The translations under genes were made by a program, and so were the position numbers. 64,000 nt of DNA from Bettongia penicillata ogilbyi (lineage: Eukaryota; Chordata; Mammalia; Diprotodontia; Potoroidae). The stretch covers positions 4,075,001-4,139,000 of the forward strand of contig JAJHZJ010000009.1 in the NCBI GenBank assembly GCA_023548195.1. Direction: 5' to 3'. Of this stretch, positions 1 through 10,980 are shown one piece after another. The notes beneath the pieces were generated by a model. The model saw only the letters and a program-made list of their open reading frames with translations. It searched no databases and was not told the origin of the DNA. How positions within the stretch are numbered: the stretch's first letter is position 1; each line of letters starts with the position of its first letter.

Positions 1-284
1 CAGAGTGTAAATTATTTTAATTTGATGGAAAAAAATAACTTTGGATTTGGAGGAAGGATTTTTTTGGTAATACTCTACCTTTCTTTGAATTGAAAATACA
101 TTTAGAGGGTTATTTATCCTTCACACATAGTGAAAGTGAGCCAGTGGTGTTTTGTTTAATTTCCACTTGCTGAAATAAAATCTTTTAAAATTACAGAGAA
201 GTTGTGACCATTAAGTCTTTACATTCTGTTATTTATTTTGTCATGAAAACACTTAGATTTAAAATTATATTTGTCTTTTGCCAG

Positions 285-522
285 ATCTCTTGACCCTGTG
301 ATAAGCACGGCTTTACAAGGTCTTGCTGTCATAGAAAATCATCTTGTGGAAGTGGATGGAGATACGCTTTTCTTGTATGGCTCTGGAGCTCTCGAATCAC
401 TGGACCGGAACTGGAGTGTGCAGACGGCAGGACTGGTCACAACCGTCTCCTTCACTTTCATAGAATTTGACGAAATCGTCCAAGTACTCCCCAAATTGAA
501 GATTAAATTTCCGAATTCTTTG
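285..522 (+). CDS. LRRC49: LRRC49 coding exon (fifth from last)
   Basis: This exon is part of LRRC49, a subunit of the tubulin polyglutamylase complex together with TTLL1, TPGS1, TPGS2 and NICN1. The complex adds glutamate chains to tubulin tails at centrioles and in cilia. The acceptor is TTTTGCCAG at 276-284 and the donor is GTAAAC at 523. The first base finishes a codon begun in the previous exon, outside the window. It is followed by 79 complete codons, from SLDPVISTALQGLAVIENHL to KLKIKFPNSL, and the exon ends in phase 0. The region lies C-terminal to the leucine-rich repeats. The reading frame has no lesions. The gene assignment rests on recognising the joined protein across five exons. 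The apparent TTG start at 271 is intronic and is not a start codon. Confidence 0.92.
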
Positions 523-1677
523 GTAAACCTTTATTAACAATATGTTTGGATGACTCTGAGTTGCGACTTAAGGGCTTAATGCAGTTTCTATCTAGCAAGT
601 TCATGACAGTAAAAAGATTTTCTAAAATCAGGACTATAAATTAGGATTGAAAATGGTGTTATGATTTTCTTCTACCATTGCGAATTCAACCACTGTAAAG
701 CATTTTGGGCCTTTGTAGTAGAATGAAATGAAAAATAAAAGAACTATTTAGAATGGTTTACTTTGCCTTATAAGACATTTATTAGGACCTGCTCACATAA
801 TAGATAATTTTTGTATATTTGATTTATTATAACTTATATGGTCATGACATACTATATTTCTTATAGATTTTCATAATAATTATCATGCATTTATGTGTCT
901 GGACAACATTTGAAACTTTTAATGAGGCTTACTTTTGTTGATTGTTATATTAGTGTAATCTGAGTTTTTTAAAAAGTTATGATTTTATAACTAATTATTT
1001 AATGAAAAATTTATTATATTGTTTTCTTTCTATAACTCAGTTGAGTTCATGCATCTGTCCCTTTTATGTTTCCTTTTGTCAGTACTTTTTATCATCATCC
1101 ATTAAAAAGGCAGGCTAAAATGAAAGCTCTGTATGCTAGCAAATGGAGTTCTAAACTGACAGATGTAAGCTTGCATGGTCATCCCAGTTCTACTAACTTT
1201 TTCTGAGGGAGCCAATTTTTGTGTCTTATAGTGAACTTTAAAAAAGTCAATAGCTTGCTTTTACTTTATAGGGTCAGTAGAAAGTTCTATATAAAGTTGT
1301 TTGAAAATTATATTATGTATTTCATTTAAAAATTTGGATCAGTGGAAAGGCAGCCAAGATTCAGTATTCTTAGAGTTTATATAGTTTTTCAGATGGCAAA
1401 ATTATAGAGTTGGAAGGGGATCATAAAGCTAATCTTGATTAGTCTGTATTTGAATCATTATTCCTAGATGAGCTTGTTTTGCAGGTAGGAAATAAAATTT
1501 CCCCATTTTGTTTTGAAGTGGGAATGTTAAATCTGTTGATAGATGCAAAATAAATGAATACTGATTAGCCAGACCTAAGGTCAGTAGGTAGATCACAAGT
1601 ATGTAAATGATCCATGAAATTTTAAGTTTGACGATTTTAAGATGTTTAAATTTACATTTACATTTTTTGTTTTATAG
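523..1677 (+). other. LRRC49 intron and similar unassigned intronic stretches
   Basis: AT-rich intron with no clear element except a possible short antisense CR1/L3 trace near 1400-1440 (AGAGTTGGAAGGGGATCA). The intronic stretches 1864-2500, 2700-3610, 5050-5798, 7035-7624 and 7779-8320 also show nothing I can name. Confidence 0.6.
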
Positions 1678-1863
1678 CACCTTAAGTTCAAGGAGACAAA
1701 TCTTGTTATGCTGCAGCAATTTAATGCACTGGCACAGCTTCGTCGCATTGACCAGTTGACAATCGATCCTCAGGGAAATCCAGTTGTCAATTTTACACTC
1801 TGGAAATACTATGTGCTATTTAGACTGAGCCATTTTAGCATGCAGAAAATAAATGGAACTGAG
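1678..1863 (+). CDS. LRRC49: LRRC49 coding exon (fourth from last)
   Basis: This is an exact 62-codon exon, phase 0 at both ends. It lies between the acceptor TTGTTTTATAG, ending at 1677, and the donor GTAACC at 1864. It encodes HLKFKETNLVMLQQFNALAQ, then an RRIDQLTIDPQGNPVV stretch and an aromatic segment containing WKYYVLFRLSHF. These are recognisable LRRC49 C-terminal sequence. The start sits directly on the acceptor and joins in frame to the exon ending at 522, across an intron of 1155 bp. No signal peptide or membrane segment is seen, as expected for a cytosolic complex subunit. The exon has no start codon and is too small to stand out as an open frame by itself, so its detection depends on splice sites and protein identity. 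Confidence 0.92.
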
Positions 1864-2499
1864 GTAACCTAACCATATCCTTTGTGAATGGCATGAGTAT
1901 AATTTCTCTCTAAAAGGAAGTCATAAAAAATAGGAAGGAGATGAAATAGTCAAGTAATCAGAGAACATTTATTTTGAATTATTAATTGGTAATTTTTAAA
2001 AATTACTTTAAAATTAAAATCACATCACTCAGAAAGTTTTGAGTATTAAGCCAACTTTGCGAATAGCATTGGCTCAAAGTGAGTAATAAAGAACCTTGAT
2101 ATCACTTATTTTTCTGATAGGAGGACAGCAACACTGTAAAAGATTTAGTGACTAGTCAAATATTTTATACTTTATTTGTAGATAATATGCTTTTTGGGTT
2201 CTTCAAAAGGCAAAACTCATGACTTGCCCTGGGCTTCATGCATTGTCTCCTGTGTGAAAGGCTTAAGTGTTAATTGCGAAGATTCACCAAAAAGAAAGAA
2301 AAGAAGAGTGGGATATGAGAAAGGAAAGAGGAGAGAGGAAAACCAGGAAATGCAGAAGGGAGCAGAAATAGAAAAGGATGAACAGCCTCCTCTGTTTTTT
2401 AAATAGTTTCTAACTGCTGCCTTATGTGTGACTGTGGGTAACTCAGGGCTAGGTAACTCAAGGCTGACAGATTTGTCTAGGGAGATTATTATCTTTGAA

Positions 2500-2700
2500 T
2501 AATGACAGCTAATGTTTAGGTAGTGCTTTAAAGTTTTCAAAGCACTTTCCAAAAGCTTTCATTTGAACCACAGCAGTTCTAGGAATTATCCCCATTGTGC
2601 AAATGAAGAAGCTGAGAATCAAAGTGGCTAAAGGAATTGCCTGAGGTGACAGGGTTAATAAATGTCCACTGTCTTCTCATTCCATATCCAACACTATCTA
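2500..2700 (-). repeat. CORE-SINE/MIR-type fragment
   Basis: The stretch CAAAGCACTTTCC...CCCCATTGTGCAAATGAAGAAGCTGAG with a following GGTGACAGGGTTAATAAATG is the reverse complement of a MIR/THER1-like SINE body. It lies in an LRRC49 intron and is diverged. Confidence 0.7.
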
Positions 2701-3611
2701 CCATCCTACCTTGCCATTTCAAAGCTCTTGGAGAGCAACTGACTCAAATGTTGCCAGGCAGGCTTGTCTCACATTGATCCGCAATTATTACCAGTCTAGG
2801 TAGGGGGATCCCATGCTCTTTAAATGTTGTTCTGGAAGAAAAGAAAAGAGGGTATGCTGCCAATGCTAAACATAACTGTCCCCCAAATTGGCAGTTAGAT
2901 TACTGAAATATAACTAAATCTAGGAAACCAGGCCAAATTTTCTGAAATATTCTTTTCTCCTCTTTGTTAGTGATAAAATGAATATTCTTATCTTCACAAA
3001 AAATGAACACACTCGGAAATAATTATGACACTTGAGATGCCCTTTCCCTGGCACTTTCAAAATCTAGTCTGTCTTCCAGAGACAACCAACCTAGGGTAGC
3101 ATCCCCATAGCAGACGGCCATGTAGGGCCTCTTGGGGACATTTGATTGTTCGAACTGCTTTTCAGGGAGTCTGGTTTAATCTCGACCTTCAGAGAAATGT
3201 AAGAGATCCTGAGCAGAGCCCCCAAACTAGCCAGCCTCCATAGGAACTCCTAGGGCTGCCAAAACTAGCCCAAGCTAGAGAAGTTTGGTTGTGACACAGT
3301 AAGTTTCCCCAAAACACTTTCTGTACATCAAACCAACATGGGGGCACAGTACACTAAATACTTGCATCCAAATGTAATTTATTGAAATTACATGTAAACA
3401 TAAAAGAACAAAACAATACAATTATAGATTATAGAAAGGGGAAATAACCAAACTAAATTATTTTATCTTCGAATAGAAGGAAAATATGATATTTGAAGAA
3501 CTACGGAATTCTTAATTGTGTACTATATCACCATATGATCAGCTTTTGTTTGCTCAAGTACCATGTTAGATGCTAAAAGATTAAGTTAGATGAAACACTT
3601 CCTATCCTTGT

Positions 3612-4580
3612 GGTTACTCTGTCCTTCCCCTCTTCTCTTCTCTTTTCTTTCTATACTCTTTCATTTGGGGAATATCATCAACTCCCATGTATTTAATTGT
3701 CATCTCTATGCAAATGACTCCCAGCTTTATATACCTAATTCTAGTCTCTCTCCCCAGTTCCATTTCTGTATGTCTACATGTTGGATATTTTAAGTTGCAT
3801 ATCTCATAGGCATCTCAAATTCAACATGTCCAAAATAGAATACATTATCTTCCCCCTTGCAACCCTTCCCTCTTTCAGACTTATGTCTTTCTGTCAAAGG
3901 CTTCAGTGTTCTTGTAGACATCGCATGTGAGAACCTTGAGGTTCTCCTTAACTCTTTCTCACCCCATATATTCAATTAGTTGCCAGTCTTATTGTCTCTA
4001 TCCCAACAGTATCTCCACTCACACAGCTACTGTGCTAGTTCAGACCTTCATCATCTCTTGTCTAGCCTATTACAATAGCCTCCTAATGATCTCCCTGCCT
4101 CAAGTCTCTCTTTATTCCAGTATAGCCTTCCCACAGCTGCCAGAAGGATCTTTCCTAAAGCTCGGGTCTGAAAATGTCACTCTTCTATCCAGTAGACACT
4201 AATGGCTCCCTGTTTTCTTTAGGATCAAATATCAGTACTCTATTTGGCTTTTAGAACCCTTCACAGCTTACTTCTAGTATACTTTCCCAATACTGTTATG
4301 TACTGCTCCTCTTCCTATACTTTGCAATCCAGCCATACCCATCTCCTTGCCATTGCTCACATTGCTACTCTTTCTCTTGCTGCCTCCACTCGTGCAATTC
4401 TGTGCCTCTTGATCTCTGCGTTTTCTCCAAAACGCAGCTGAGAATTCACCTTTTACATGAACCTTTCCTGGTCTCACTAGCTCCTTCCTCCAAAATTGCC
4501 TTGTGTTTGTTTTGTATATACTTCTATATATTGTGTACATGTTCTGTCTCCCACTCAAATAGCACCTGAAGGCTTGGTGC
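3612..4580 (+). repeat. L2 LINE fragment with ORF2 C-terminal remains
   Basis: This is an L2 (CR1-clade) copy in sense orientation. The decayed reverse transcriptase box reads YANDSQLY near 3709-3732, where active copies have YADD. Next come sequences typical of L2 ORF2 and its end: GGCATCTCAAATTCAACATG, TAGCCTATTACAATAGCCTC and AATGTCACTC, then the tail at about 4450-4575. The reading frame is destroyed by stops and shifts. It lies inside the intron 1864-5798. Confidence 0.88.
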
Positions 4581-4649
4581 TAGTTCGATTTTCTCATTGT
4601 GGCCCAGCACCCTCTTTGCCATTTCCTGCCTTTCTGGTTGTCTTAAACT

Positions 4650-5048
4650 TGGTCCTTCTTCTCCTCTTGTTCTCTGATGGAACACACAGGACTTCATCTT
4701 TTCTCTCTGTGCCTTTGTCCTTTGCCCAGAGTGCATTCTGTCATTAACTTCACCTGTTGGATTCTATGGTTTCGTTCAAGATCTGTTCAAGCACCACCTT
4801 TTTCCTCTTTTCTCTTCCCTCAACTTCTTGTGCCTTCCTTCTCCAAATTACCTTTTACTTTTATTTTATTAAACATTCATTTACATCTGTATATATTGTT
4901 TTCCTTCATTAGGATATAAATACCTTGAGGGCAGGCATTATTTCCCTTTGGTCTTTGTATCCTCTGTGCTTAGCCCAGTGTCTAGCAGTAGTAGGTAGGC
5001 ATTTAATCAAAAAAATATTTATTATAGCTTATTAATAAACACATGTTG
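4650..5048 (+). repeat. Second L2 3' end, adjoining the first
   Basis: A second L2 3' end follows directly. It restarts at a point equivalent to about 4380 of the first copy (TTGCCCAGAGTGCATTCTG). It runs through CAAGCACCACC, CTCCAAATTACCTT, ATACCTTGAGGGCAGG and CTTAGCCCAGTGTCTAGCA to an AATAAA-like end near 5035. Two L2 3' ends in series suggest either two insertions or an old tandem duplication. Confidence 0.8.
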
Positions 5049-5798
5049 ATTTATTGATTACTATGGGAAGTACCTTTGTATAGTATTTAAATCAATGTCA
5101 AAAATTTTGTGAATGTTAGTAAAATATTTGAATTGTAAAAATACTGCTTCACATGAAGGAAAATACATATACATGTTAATCCAAGTTGTACCTTCAGCTC
5201 TGGGTTACACATGATTCCCTGAGTAAACATAGGAAAAAATTGCTATGAGCTGTATGTAATCTATTATGTGAAGAGGATCCAAAAGGGCTAAATGGAAACT
5301 AAAATTCTATATAATAACTCCAAAGAGGAAGGGATATTTCTCCCCTAAGCCAGTGAGTATTTTCTCCTGGGAAGTGATCAAAGAAATACCTCGTGGGGAA
5401 AGGTATGAGTAATTACTTGATTGACCTTTTGACACATCATTAAAATGAATTAGTTTTAACATTTGCTTGCAGATTTCCTCTCAGTTTCTTATGCTTTCCA
5501 AAATCTACTGTTTATTTTAAAAATTTTCTCATTAAGAATTTCAGACACCCCAGAAATAGTTTCCAGACCTCTAAGCTTCTGCTAACAGGGAACTACAAAA
5601 CCAAATGCTGGAGAGGATAATGGTGAGGGATAGGGGAGTGTGACCAAAGGGAGATGCTTTTCCCAGTGGCCTACAGAGGATGTGATGCTGAGCTCTCCTA
5701 AGGAAAGAACTCACTCAAATTTTTCCTTGGAGTTCTATTAGTAATGTCTAAAATGGGTAACATACTGTTATTTTACCTTTTTTGTCGTTTTTCCTCAG

Positions 5799-5908
5799 GT
5801 GACACAGAATGACATGATAATGGCTGAAAGGCTTTTTGGAATTCTAGCTCATGTAGCATCTTCTGAATTACCACAATATCGGCTCCTTTCACTTCTGGGG
5901 GAAGTCAG
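5799..5908 (+). CDS. LRRC49: LRRC49 coding exon (third from last)
   Basis: This 110 bp exon lies between the acceptor TTTTTCCTCAG, ending at 5798, and the donor GTGATG at 5909. It encodes VTQNDMIMAERLFGILAHVA and then SSELPQYRLLSLLGEV, and ends with the first two bases (AG) of a split codon completed at 7625. Phase 0 at the 5' end matches the exon ending at 1863. The preceding intron is 3935 bp and contains two L2 fragments. The helical MAERLFGILAHVA segment belongs to the conserved C-terminal part of LRRC49. No lesion is present. The donor GTGATG is less canonical than the others but keeps the frame exactly. Confidence 0.9.
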
Positions 5909-6261
5909 GTGATGATCCGTTTTTTATTTAAATAGAAGAGTACAGCAATCCTGGGGCAGTGTTAAAAAGAATCCACACCTTAATTCTGTCTTTCATCTTT
6001 GGCTTGGGTTGATAACAGTGCTTATATGCTAGCATAGTCCCACCTTAAGCTACCAGGATTTATGCATCCACCTTTCCGGAATCTTACCCCACAGAAGTGG
6101 TTTTCTGTATTGCAGGATTTTTCCATTTAGGGACAATGGTTTCCATTTGCTATGGCTGCCTGTCTAAAAGATTTATAACATTTCCTACCCAATACCCATT
6201 CTTGTCAGGTGGGAACGATGCAGGTGCCTGACCCATCCTTCTGATGCACCTTTTAGAGACG

Positions 6262-6372
6262 AGAGAACATAAATTCCTTGGGGTAGGGACTTTTGTTGTT
6301 TTGTCTTGGTGTAGCCAGTACCTAAAGTAGTGCTTTTGCATGTAGTGAGTGTTTAATAAACGTTTGTTGGAT
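6262..6372 (+). repeat. L2 3' end fragment
   Basis: ATTCCTTGGGGTAGGGACTT followed by AGTAGTGCTTTTGCATGTAG and GTTTAATAAACGTTTGTTGGA is the L2 3' terminus in sense orientation. Confidence 0.75.
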
Positions 6373-6499
6373 AATCGTATTATACTTTAAGATTTGCAAA
6401 GTACTTTCCTCATTATAACCCTGTGCAATATTGTAAAAGAATAGTGTCTCCCATATTTTTCTTTTTGAGCCTGACTCAATGTGATTTCATCAATGTCAT

Positions 6500-6620
6500 C
6501 AGCCAATTACTTACTCAGCAAGCATTTATTAAGTGCCCACTATGAGCCAGGAGTGGTCCTAGGCACCATTGACAGAAATGAAACTGCCCCTGCTCTCAAG
6601 AAACCTATGTTCTGAGTCCC
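6500..6620 (-). repeat. L2 3' end fragment, antisense
   Basis: CAGCAAGCATTTATTAAGTG, CCACTATGAGCCAGGAGTGG and CCTGCTCTCAAGAAACC are the reverse complement of the L2 3' end. Confidence 0.75.
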
Positions 6621-6854
6621 TAGTGAAACATTTTCTTCAATGCAAATTAGCACCTGAGAGGGAAAGTGACTTGGGCAGAACCCTGTGGCACTGTGTCAAA
6701 GGCAGGATCCTATTCTTCCTTTTTGGAAGGCTGGCTCCATCTAGGATGCTGTGTTGCCTCGAACTGGGAGGGCCCTGTGATCCATGCAGGTCACTGATCT
6801 GACTGAGGGTCCCCCACCAACAAGGTCATTGTTGGCTGGGATGTGAACCCAGGT

Positions 6855-7035
6855 TTGAGTTGGGAGGAACTTCAGGAACCATCTGGTCTCACTTGTTCCC
6901 CTGACTCGAGTTTTATAAATGAGAAAACTGAGGCACAGAAACTGTATCTTGCTTCAGGTCACATAGGTATTAAATAGCAAATTCAGTTTGAGTATCTTCT
7001 GGTTCCAAATGCAGGTGCTTTCTATTTCCCTGCTG
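6855..7035 (-). repeat. MIR/CORE-SINE fragment, antisense
   Basis: AAATGAGAAAACTGAGGCAC followed by CAGGTCACATAGGTATTAAA is the reverse complement of the CORE-SINE body, in the intron 5909-7624. Confidence 0.72.
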
Positions 7036-7624
7036 TCCTCCCTTCAGCTCTTTCCTTTTTTCACTTGAGCTCTACTCTACTTTTCTGTTGTGATTTATTC
7101 TTGCCAAGCTTACATGCCTTAATTATGCTAGAGACTATACTGCTAAAAAATGACATGTGACTCATTCAGAGTTGCGAGTTGAGCACTGTCTGCCCTTGGT
7201 TGTCCAAAGGTGAAGTGACATTTTTATCCATGATAAAGTATTTATTAACAAATTTTTTAGTTGATACTTTGTGGGCTTTTTGATAGCTCTGAGGTTACTA
7301 AGAATTTTTTAACTTAAGAAATTTGATTCATTGTATTGTACTTTTTTCACACTAGACTTTTTCCATTTTAGAAAAGTTTCATTTGCCAAACCAATAAACC
7401 ATGTTTATGGTGATGATTTGCAGTTTTCAAGTAAAAGAATTCAATTGAGTAGGTTAACCAGACAAAGATTAGAATACTTTATATCTGTTTCAAACCTACA
7501 AAATGTAACAAGCTCAATTTCATAAAGTAAATGTTCAAAGAAAGCAAATTCACTTATTGAAAGAGAACAAAAAGCAGTAGAGATTTAAATTCAGTCTGTC
7601 AACATCTCTATTTTCTTCCTCTAG

Positions 7625-7778
7625 AAAGAAGCAGTTCCGGTATCTGCTAGAAGGAAAAGGGAAAAAATCTGGGGGTGTCAATGAAGAAGGTAATGACAGT
7701 AAAAGAATTTGTGGAGAAAATACAAATCGAGCTACACTGAATTATACCACAAGAGACTTTTATACAGAGAAACTTGAG
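7625..7778 (+). CDS. LRRC49: LRRC49 coding exon (second from last)
   Basis: This 154 bp exon follows the acceptor TTTTCTTCCTCTAG, ending at 7624, and precedes the donor GTAAAA at 7779. Its first base completes an AG|A arginine codon, and 51 codons follow. It encodes a basic stretch, KKQFRYLLEGKGKKSGG, then a polar segment, and then NRATLNYTTRDFYTEKLE. The last part is strongly recognisable as LRRC49. The polar lysine- and glutamate-rich middle is probably a flexible linker (inference). The exon ends in phase 0 and joins to 21421, across a 13.6 kb intron full of repeats. No stop or frameshift is present. Confidence 0.92.
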
Positions 7779-8319
7779 GTAAAACTTTATTTTTCGGGGT
7801 CTTGTGTTTTGACATAGTCCAAATGGTTTGTGATTTTTTTCTTGATTATTCATTTTGGTGTCGTCAACATTTAGATAACTTATTTGGTCTGCAGGAGTTT
7901 AGTTCAGCCTTCAAATCCATCTTTACTATCGGTTCAAGTCTAAGAAGAGCATAGTGTAAAAGGAAAGGGCTCATAGGGAAAACCTGGAGTTCATCCATTT
8001 TCTGTTGTCAGAAAAATAACCAGCAGGAAACTGTTATGGCTTTGAGCAGAGTCAAATGTGAATTGGTGCTTTGGCTCCTGGTTGCTTCCTTTTCTGCTGG
8101 TGACTAACCTTTCCGTTTGGGCCTCTGGCATTTTACCCTATGATTTTTACTCCACAACTCCATGAAATTCTGTGTTTTTTACTCTGGATAGTACCTTGCT
8201 ATCCGTATTAACCCTACCATAGCTACTGAAACTAAAAATCTAAGGCAAACACTCCTTCATGTGTTTATTTAACAGTTATCTTTTTGAGGTTTTACTATAA
8301 ACTCACTAAGTTCTATGGG

Positions 8320-8520
8320 GGATGTGGAAATTTAGAGCTGGAAGGGATCATAGAACCCACTGCTCCAAATCTCTTTTCCCACAATCCCACTCTCCGTCTT
8401 CAAATAATGAGCAAACCTAATAACAGAGAGGTTGTTGAATAGCCCAAGAACACACAAGTAGTAAGGGACAGAGGCAGGATTCAGAATCAGGTCCTATAAA
8501 TGCAAATTCACTCGTTTTAC
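8320..8520 (-). repeat. CORE-SINE/MIR-type fragment, antisense
   Basis: TTTAGAGCTGGAAGGGATCA, then AACAGAGAGGTTGTTGAATA and GGCAGGATTCAGAATCAGGT match the common mammalian antisense MIR-type pattern. The copy is diverged and the edges are approximate. Confidence 0.6.
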
Positions 8521-8741
8521 TGTTCAGCTTTACCTCATACAGACATGTGATAGACCGTTCTTGCCTTACCATCTAGTAGAAGAGAAGACACACACACACA
8601 AAACATTTAAACAATAGGATATTAGAATCTTAGAATCTGGGGGGTTCAAATGCCAGTTCAAATGTTTCTTCCACGACATTGACATCCAACTTCTAGACTA
8701 TTTCTAGTGACACAGGACTCACCCCTTTGAGAGGTCACCGT

Positions 8742-9802
8742 GACTTTTTTTTTATTTTTATTTTTCAACATTCCTTTCCACAAGATTTTGAGATCCAGAT
8801 TTTCTCCTCATCTTCCCCTCTGCCACTTCAAAACATCATGCATTGTGATTGCCCCTTTCCCCAATCTGCCCTCCCTTCTATCCTACCACTCCCCTTATCC
8901 CCATCTTCTCTCTTTTCTTGTAGGGCAAGATAGATTTCTGTACCCCATTACCTGTATTTTTTATTTCCCAGTTGCATGCAAAAACAATTCTCAACATTCG
9001 TTTCTAAAACTCTGAGTTCTAACTTCTCTCCCTTCCTCCCTCCCCACCCATCCCCACTGAGAAGGCATACAATTCAATACAGGCTATATATGTGTCATTT
9101 TGCAAAAGACTTTCATATTAGTCATGTTGTGTAAGACTAACTATGTTTCCCTCCATCCTACCCTGTCTTTCATTTATTCTATTCTCTCTTTAGACCTTGT
9201 CCCTCCCCTAAAGTGGTTATTTCTAGTTACTCCCTCCTTCCATTTTCTATCATCCCCTGCTCTCCCCACTTGTCCCCTTCTCCCCTACTTTCCTGTAGTG
9301 TAAGATAGATTTTCATACCAAATTGAGTGAACATGTTATTCCCTCCTTAAGCCAAATGTGATGAGAGTTAGCTTCACTTTTTATCTCTCACCTCCCCCTT
9401 TTTCCCCTCCATTGAGAAAGCTTTTTCTTGCTTTTACAAGAAATTTCATTTCTCCCTTTCTCCTCCCAATATATTCCTCTCACCCCTTAATTTTATTTTT
9501 TTAGATATCATCCCTTCTTATTCTCTCTCTCTATGTATGTGTGTGTGTGTGAGGGGGGGGTATGTATGTATAATCCCTCCAACTACCCAAATACTGAGAA
9601 AAGTTTCAAGAGTTACAAATATTATCTTTCCATGTAGGAATGTAAACAGTTCAACTGTAATAAGTCCCCTATGATTTCTCTTTGCTGTTTATCTTTTCAT
9701 GATTCTCTTGATTCTTGTGATTGAAAGTCAGATTTTCTATTCAGCTCTTGTCTTTTCATCAAAATGTTTGAAAGTCTCTATTTCATTGAATGACCATTTT
9801 TT
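8742..9802 (-). mobile_element. 5'-truncated HAL1/L1-type 3' end
   Basis: This copy aligns by eye, block for block, with the 3' half of the complete HAL1-like element at 27417-30379. Shared blocks include CAATTTTGAGATCC-like and ATGCAA blocks, the AGGCAT...AATTCAATACAGGC block, GTCATGTTGTGTAAGACTAA, the TG microsatellite (about 9536-9550), CTTTCCATGTAGGAATGTAA, and the ORF1 C-terminal end near 9715-9800. It reads 5' to 3' on the - strand and is cut at its 5' side where the pentanucleotide tract begins. It is intronic in LRRC49 and antisense to the gene. No clear target-site duplication was found. Confidence 0.82.
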
Positions 9803-10170
9803 CTCCTCTCCTCAACTCTCCTCTCCTCTCCTCTCCTCTCCTCTCCTCTCCTCTCCTCCCCTCCCCTCCCCTCCCCTCCCCTCCCCTCCCCTCCCCTCTC
9901 CTCTCCTCCCCTCTCCTCCCCTCCCCTCCCCTCCCCTTCCCTCTCCCCTCCCCTCCTCTCTGCTCTCCTCTCCTCTCCTCTCCTCTCCTCTCCTCTCCTC
10001 TCCTCTCCTCTCCTCTCCTCTCCTCTCCTCTCCACAACTCTCCTCTCCTCTCCACAACTCTCCTGTCCTTTCCTCGCTCCTCTCCTCTGCTCTCCTCTCC
10101 TCAACTTTCCTTTCCTCTCACCTCCTCTCCCTTCCCCTCCTTCCTCTCCTCTCCTCTCCTCACCTCTCTT
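9803..10170. repeat. (CTCCT)n pentanucleotide satellite
   Basis: About 370 bp of CTCTC/CTCCC pentamers form one polypyrimidine strand (purine on the -). A pure (CTCCT) block at about 9965-10035 is flanked by variants such as CTCCC, CAACT and CTGTC. It is intronic in LRRC49 and abuts the 5'-truncated HAL1/L1 fragment. The long open frames read through it on both strands are by-products of a 5 bp unit with no stop codon. Confidence 0.95.
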
Positions 10171-10349
10171 CTAGCACAGAGTGAATATTATAATTAAATA
10201 GTGATTGTTTATCTTTTATTCAGGAACCCTGGGAGTCTTCCCCTCCCATTTTGATATTTTTTATTAAAGGGGTCATCCCTTGATAACTTAAAGAAGCCTG
10301 TTCATTGAATGTATCTCACTCAAAGTGAGAATGTGCTAAAACCTTAGCC

Positions 10350-10560
10350 TGAAAGGGCCAGGGTCTCCCATTGCATCCTGGGCCATCTCCAGCCGTCCTA
10401 ATAGGTGTCTGGCCACTGCACCCAGATGGCTCAGGAGAAGAAGGTGAAGTTGGTGACCTTGCACAGCCCTCCCTCACTCAAATCAAAGTCAGATGCAAGT
10501 CATGTCCTCTTCTTGATGTTGTGGTCCTCTTCCAGAATGAAGGACATGAATGATCATTTA
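10350..10560 (+). repeat. SINE-like element with CCTCTTC...GAAGGAC tail
   Basis: CATCCTGGGCCATCTCCAGC, TCTGGCCACTGCACCCAGAT, ACAGCCCTCCCTCACTCAAA and the tail TGGTCCTCTTCCAGAATGAA GGACA form a known-looking dispersed element. A second copy on the - strand is at 58143-58330. The tail resembles the LINE end at about 13737-13765. I cannot name the family with certainty. Confidence 0.68.
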
Positions 10561-10889
10561 CCTTTCTGTGGACATATATGTATGTATATTATTATATCCT
10601 TATCTGCCAACTCTATGGTACCCCCTGAAATGACCACTAGTTTCTAAAAATCTGTCAGCTTCCTTTCCACTGTCTACAGCCCTCAAAGGTTTTAGCTGCA
10701 GTTGCGCTGTGTGGAGGGGCCAAGGTAACTGGGGAAGCATAGGGTGCAGAGACCCTCAGTGGTAACCCCTGCTGGTGCACCCTTCTCTGCCTTTCTCCCA
10801 CTGTACCAGGGAGGTAAACACTCCCAGTTCCTCCCATTGTTCTTCTTGCTTCATGATTTCTAAACCCGTCATCTTCAGTTCAGCAGCTC

Positions 10890-10980
10890 AGAAAGCAGGT
10901 ATGAAGCTCTTGCTATGTGCCAAGTACTGAGGACACTAAGACAGATGTTCCTGATCTTCCTAAAAGAACTGAGTACGGTA
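10890..10980 (-). repeat. Probable L2 3' fragment, antisense
   Basis: CTCTTGCTATGTGCCAAGTA CTGAGGACAC is the antisense L2 3' end pattern, short and diverged. Confidence 0.5.

Noticed and set aside
9699..10197. Long open frames on both strands (up to 161 codons) of Ser/Pro/Leu or Arg/Glu/Gly repeats
   Set aside because: They are translations of the CTCCT satellite, which has no stop codon in several frames.
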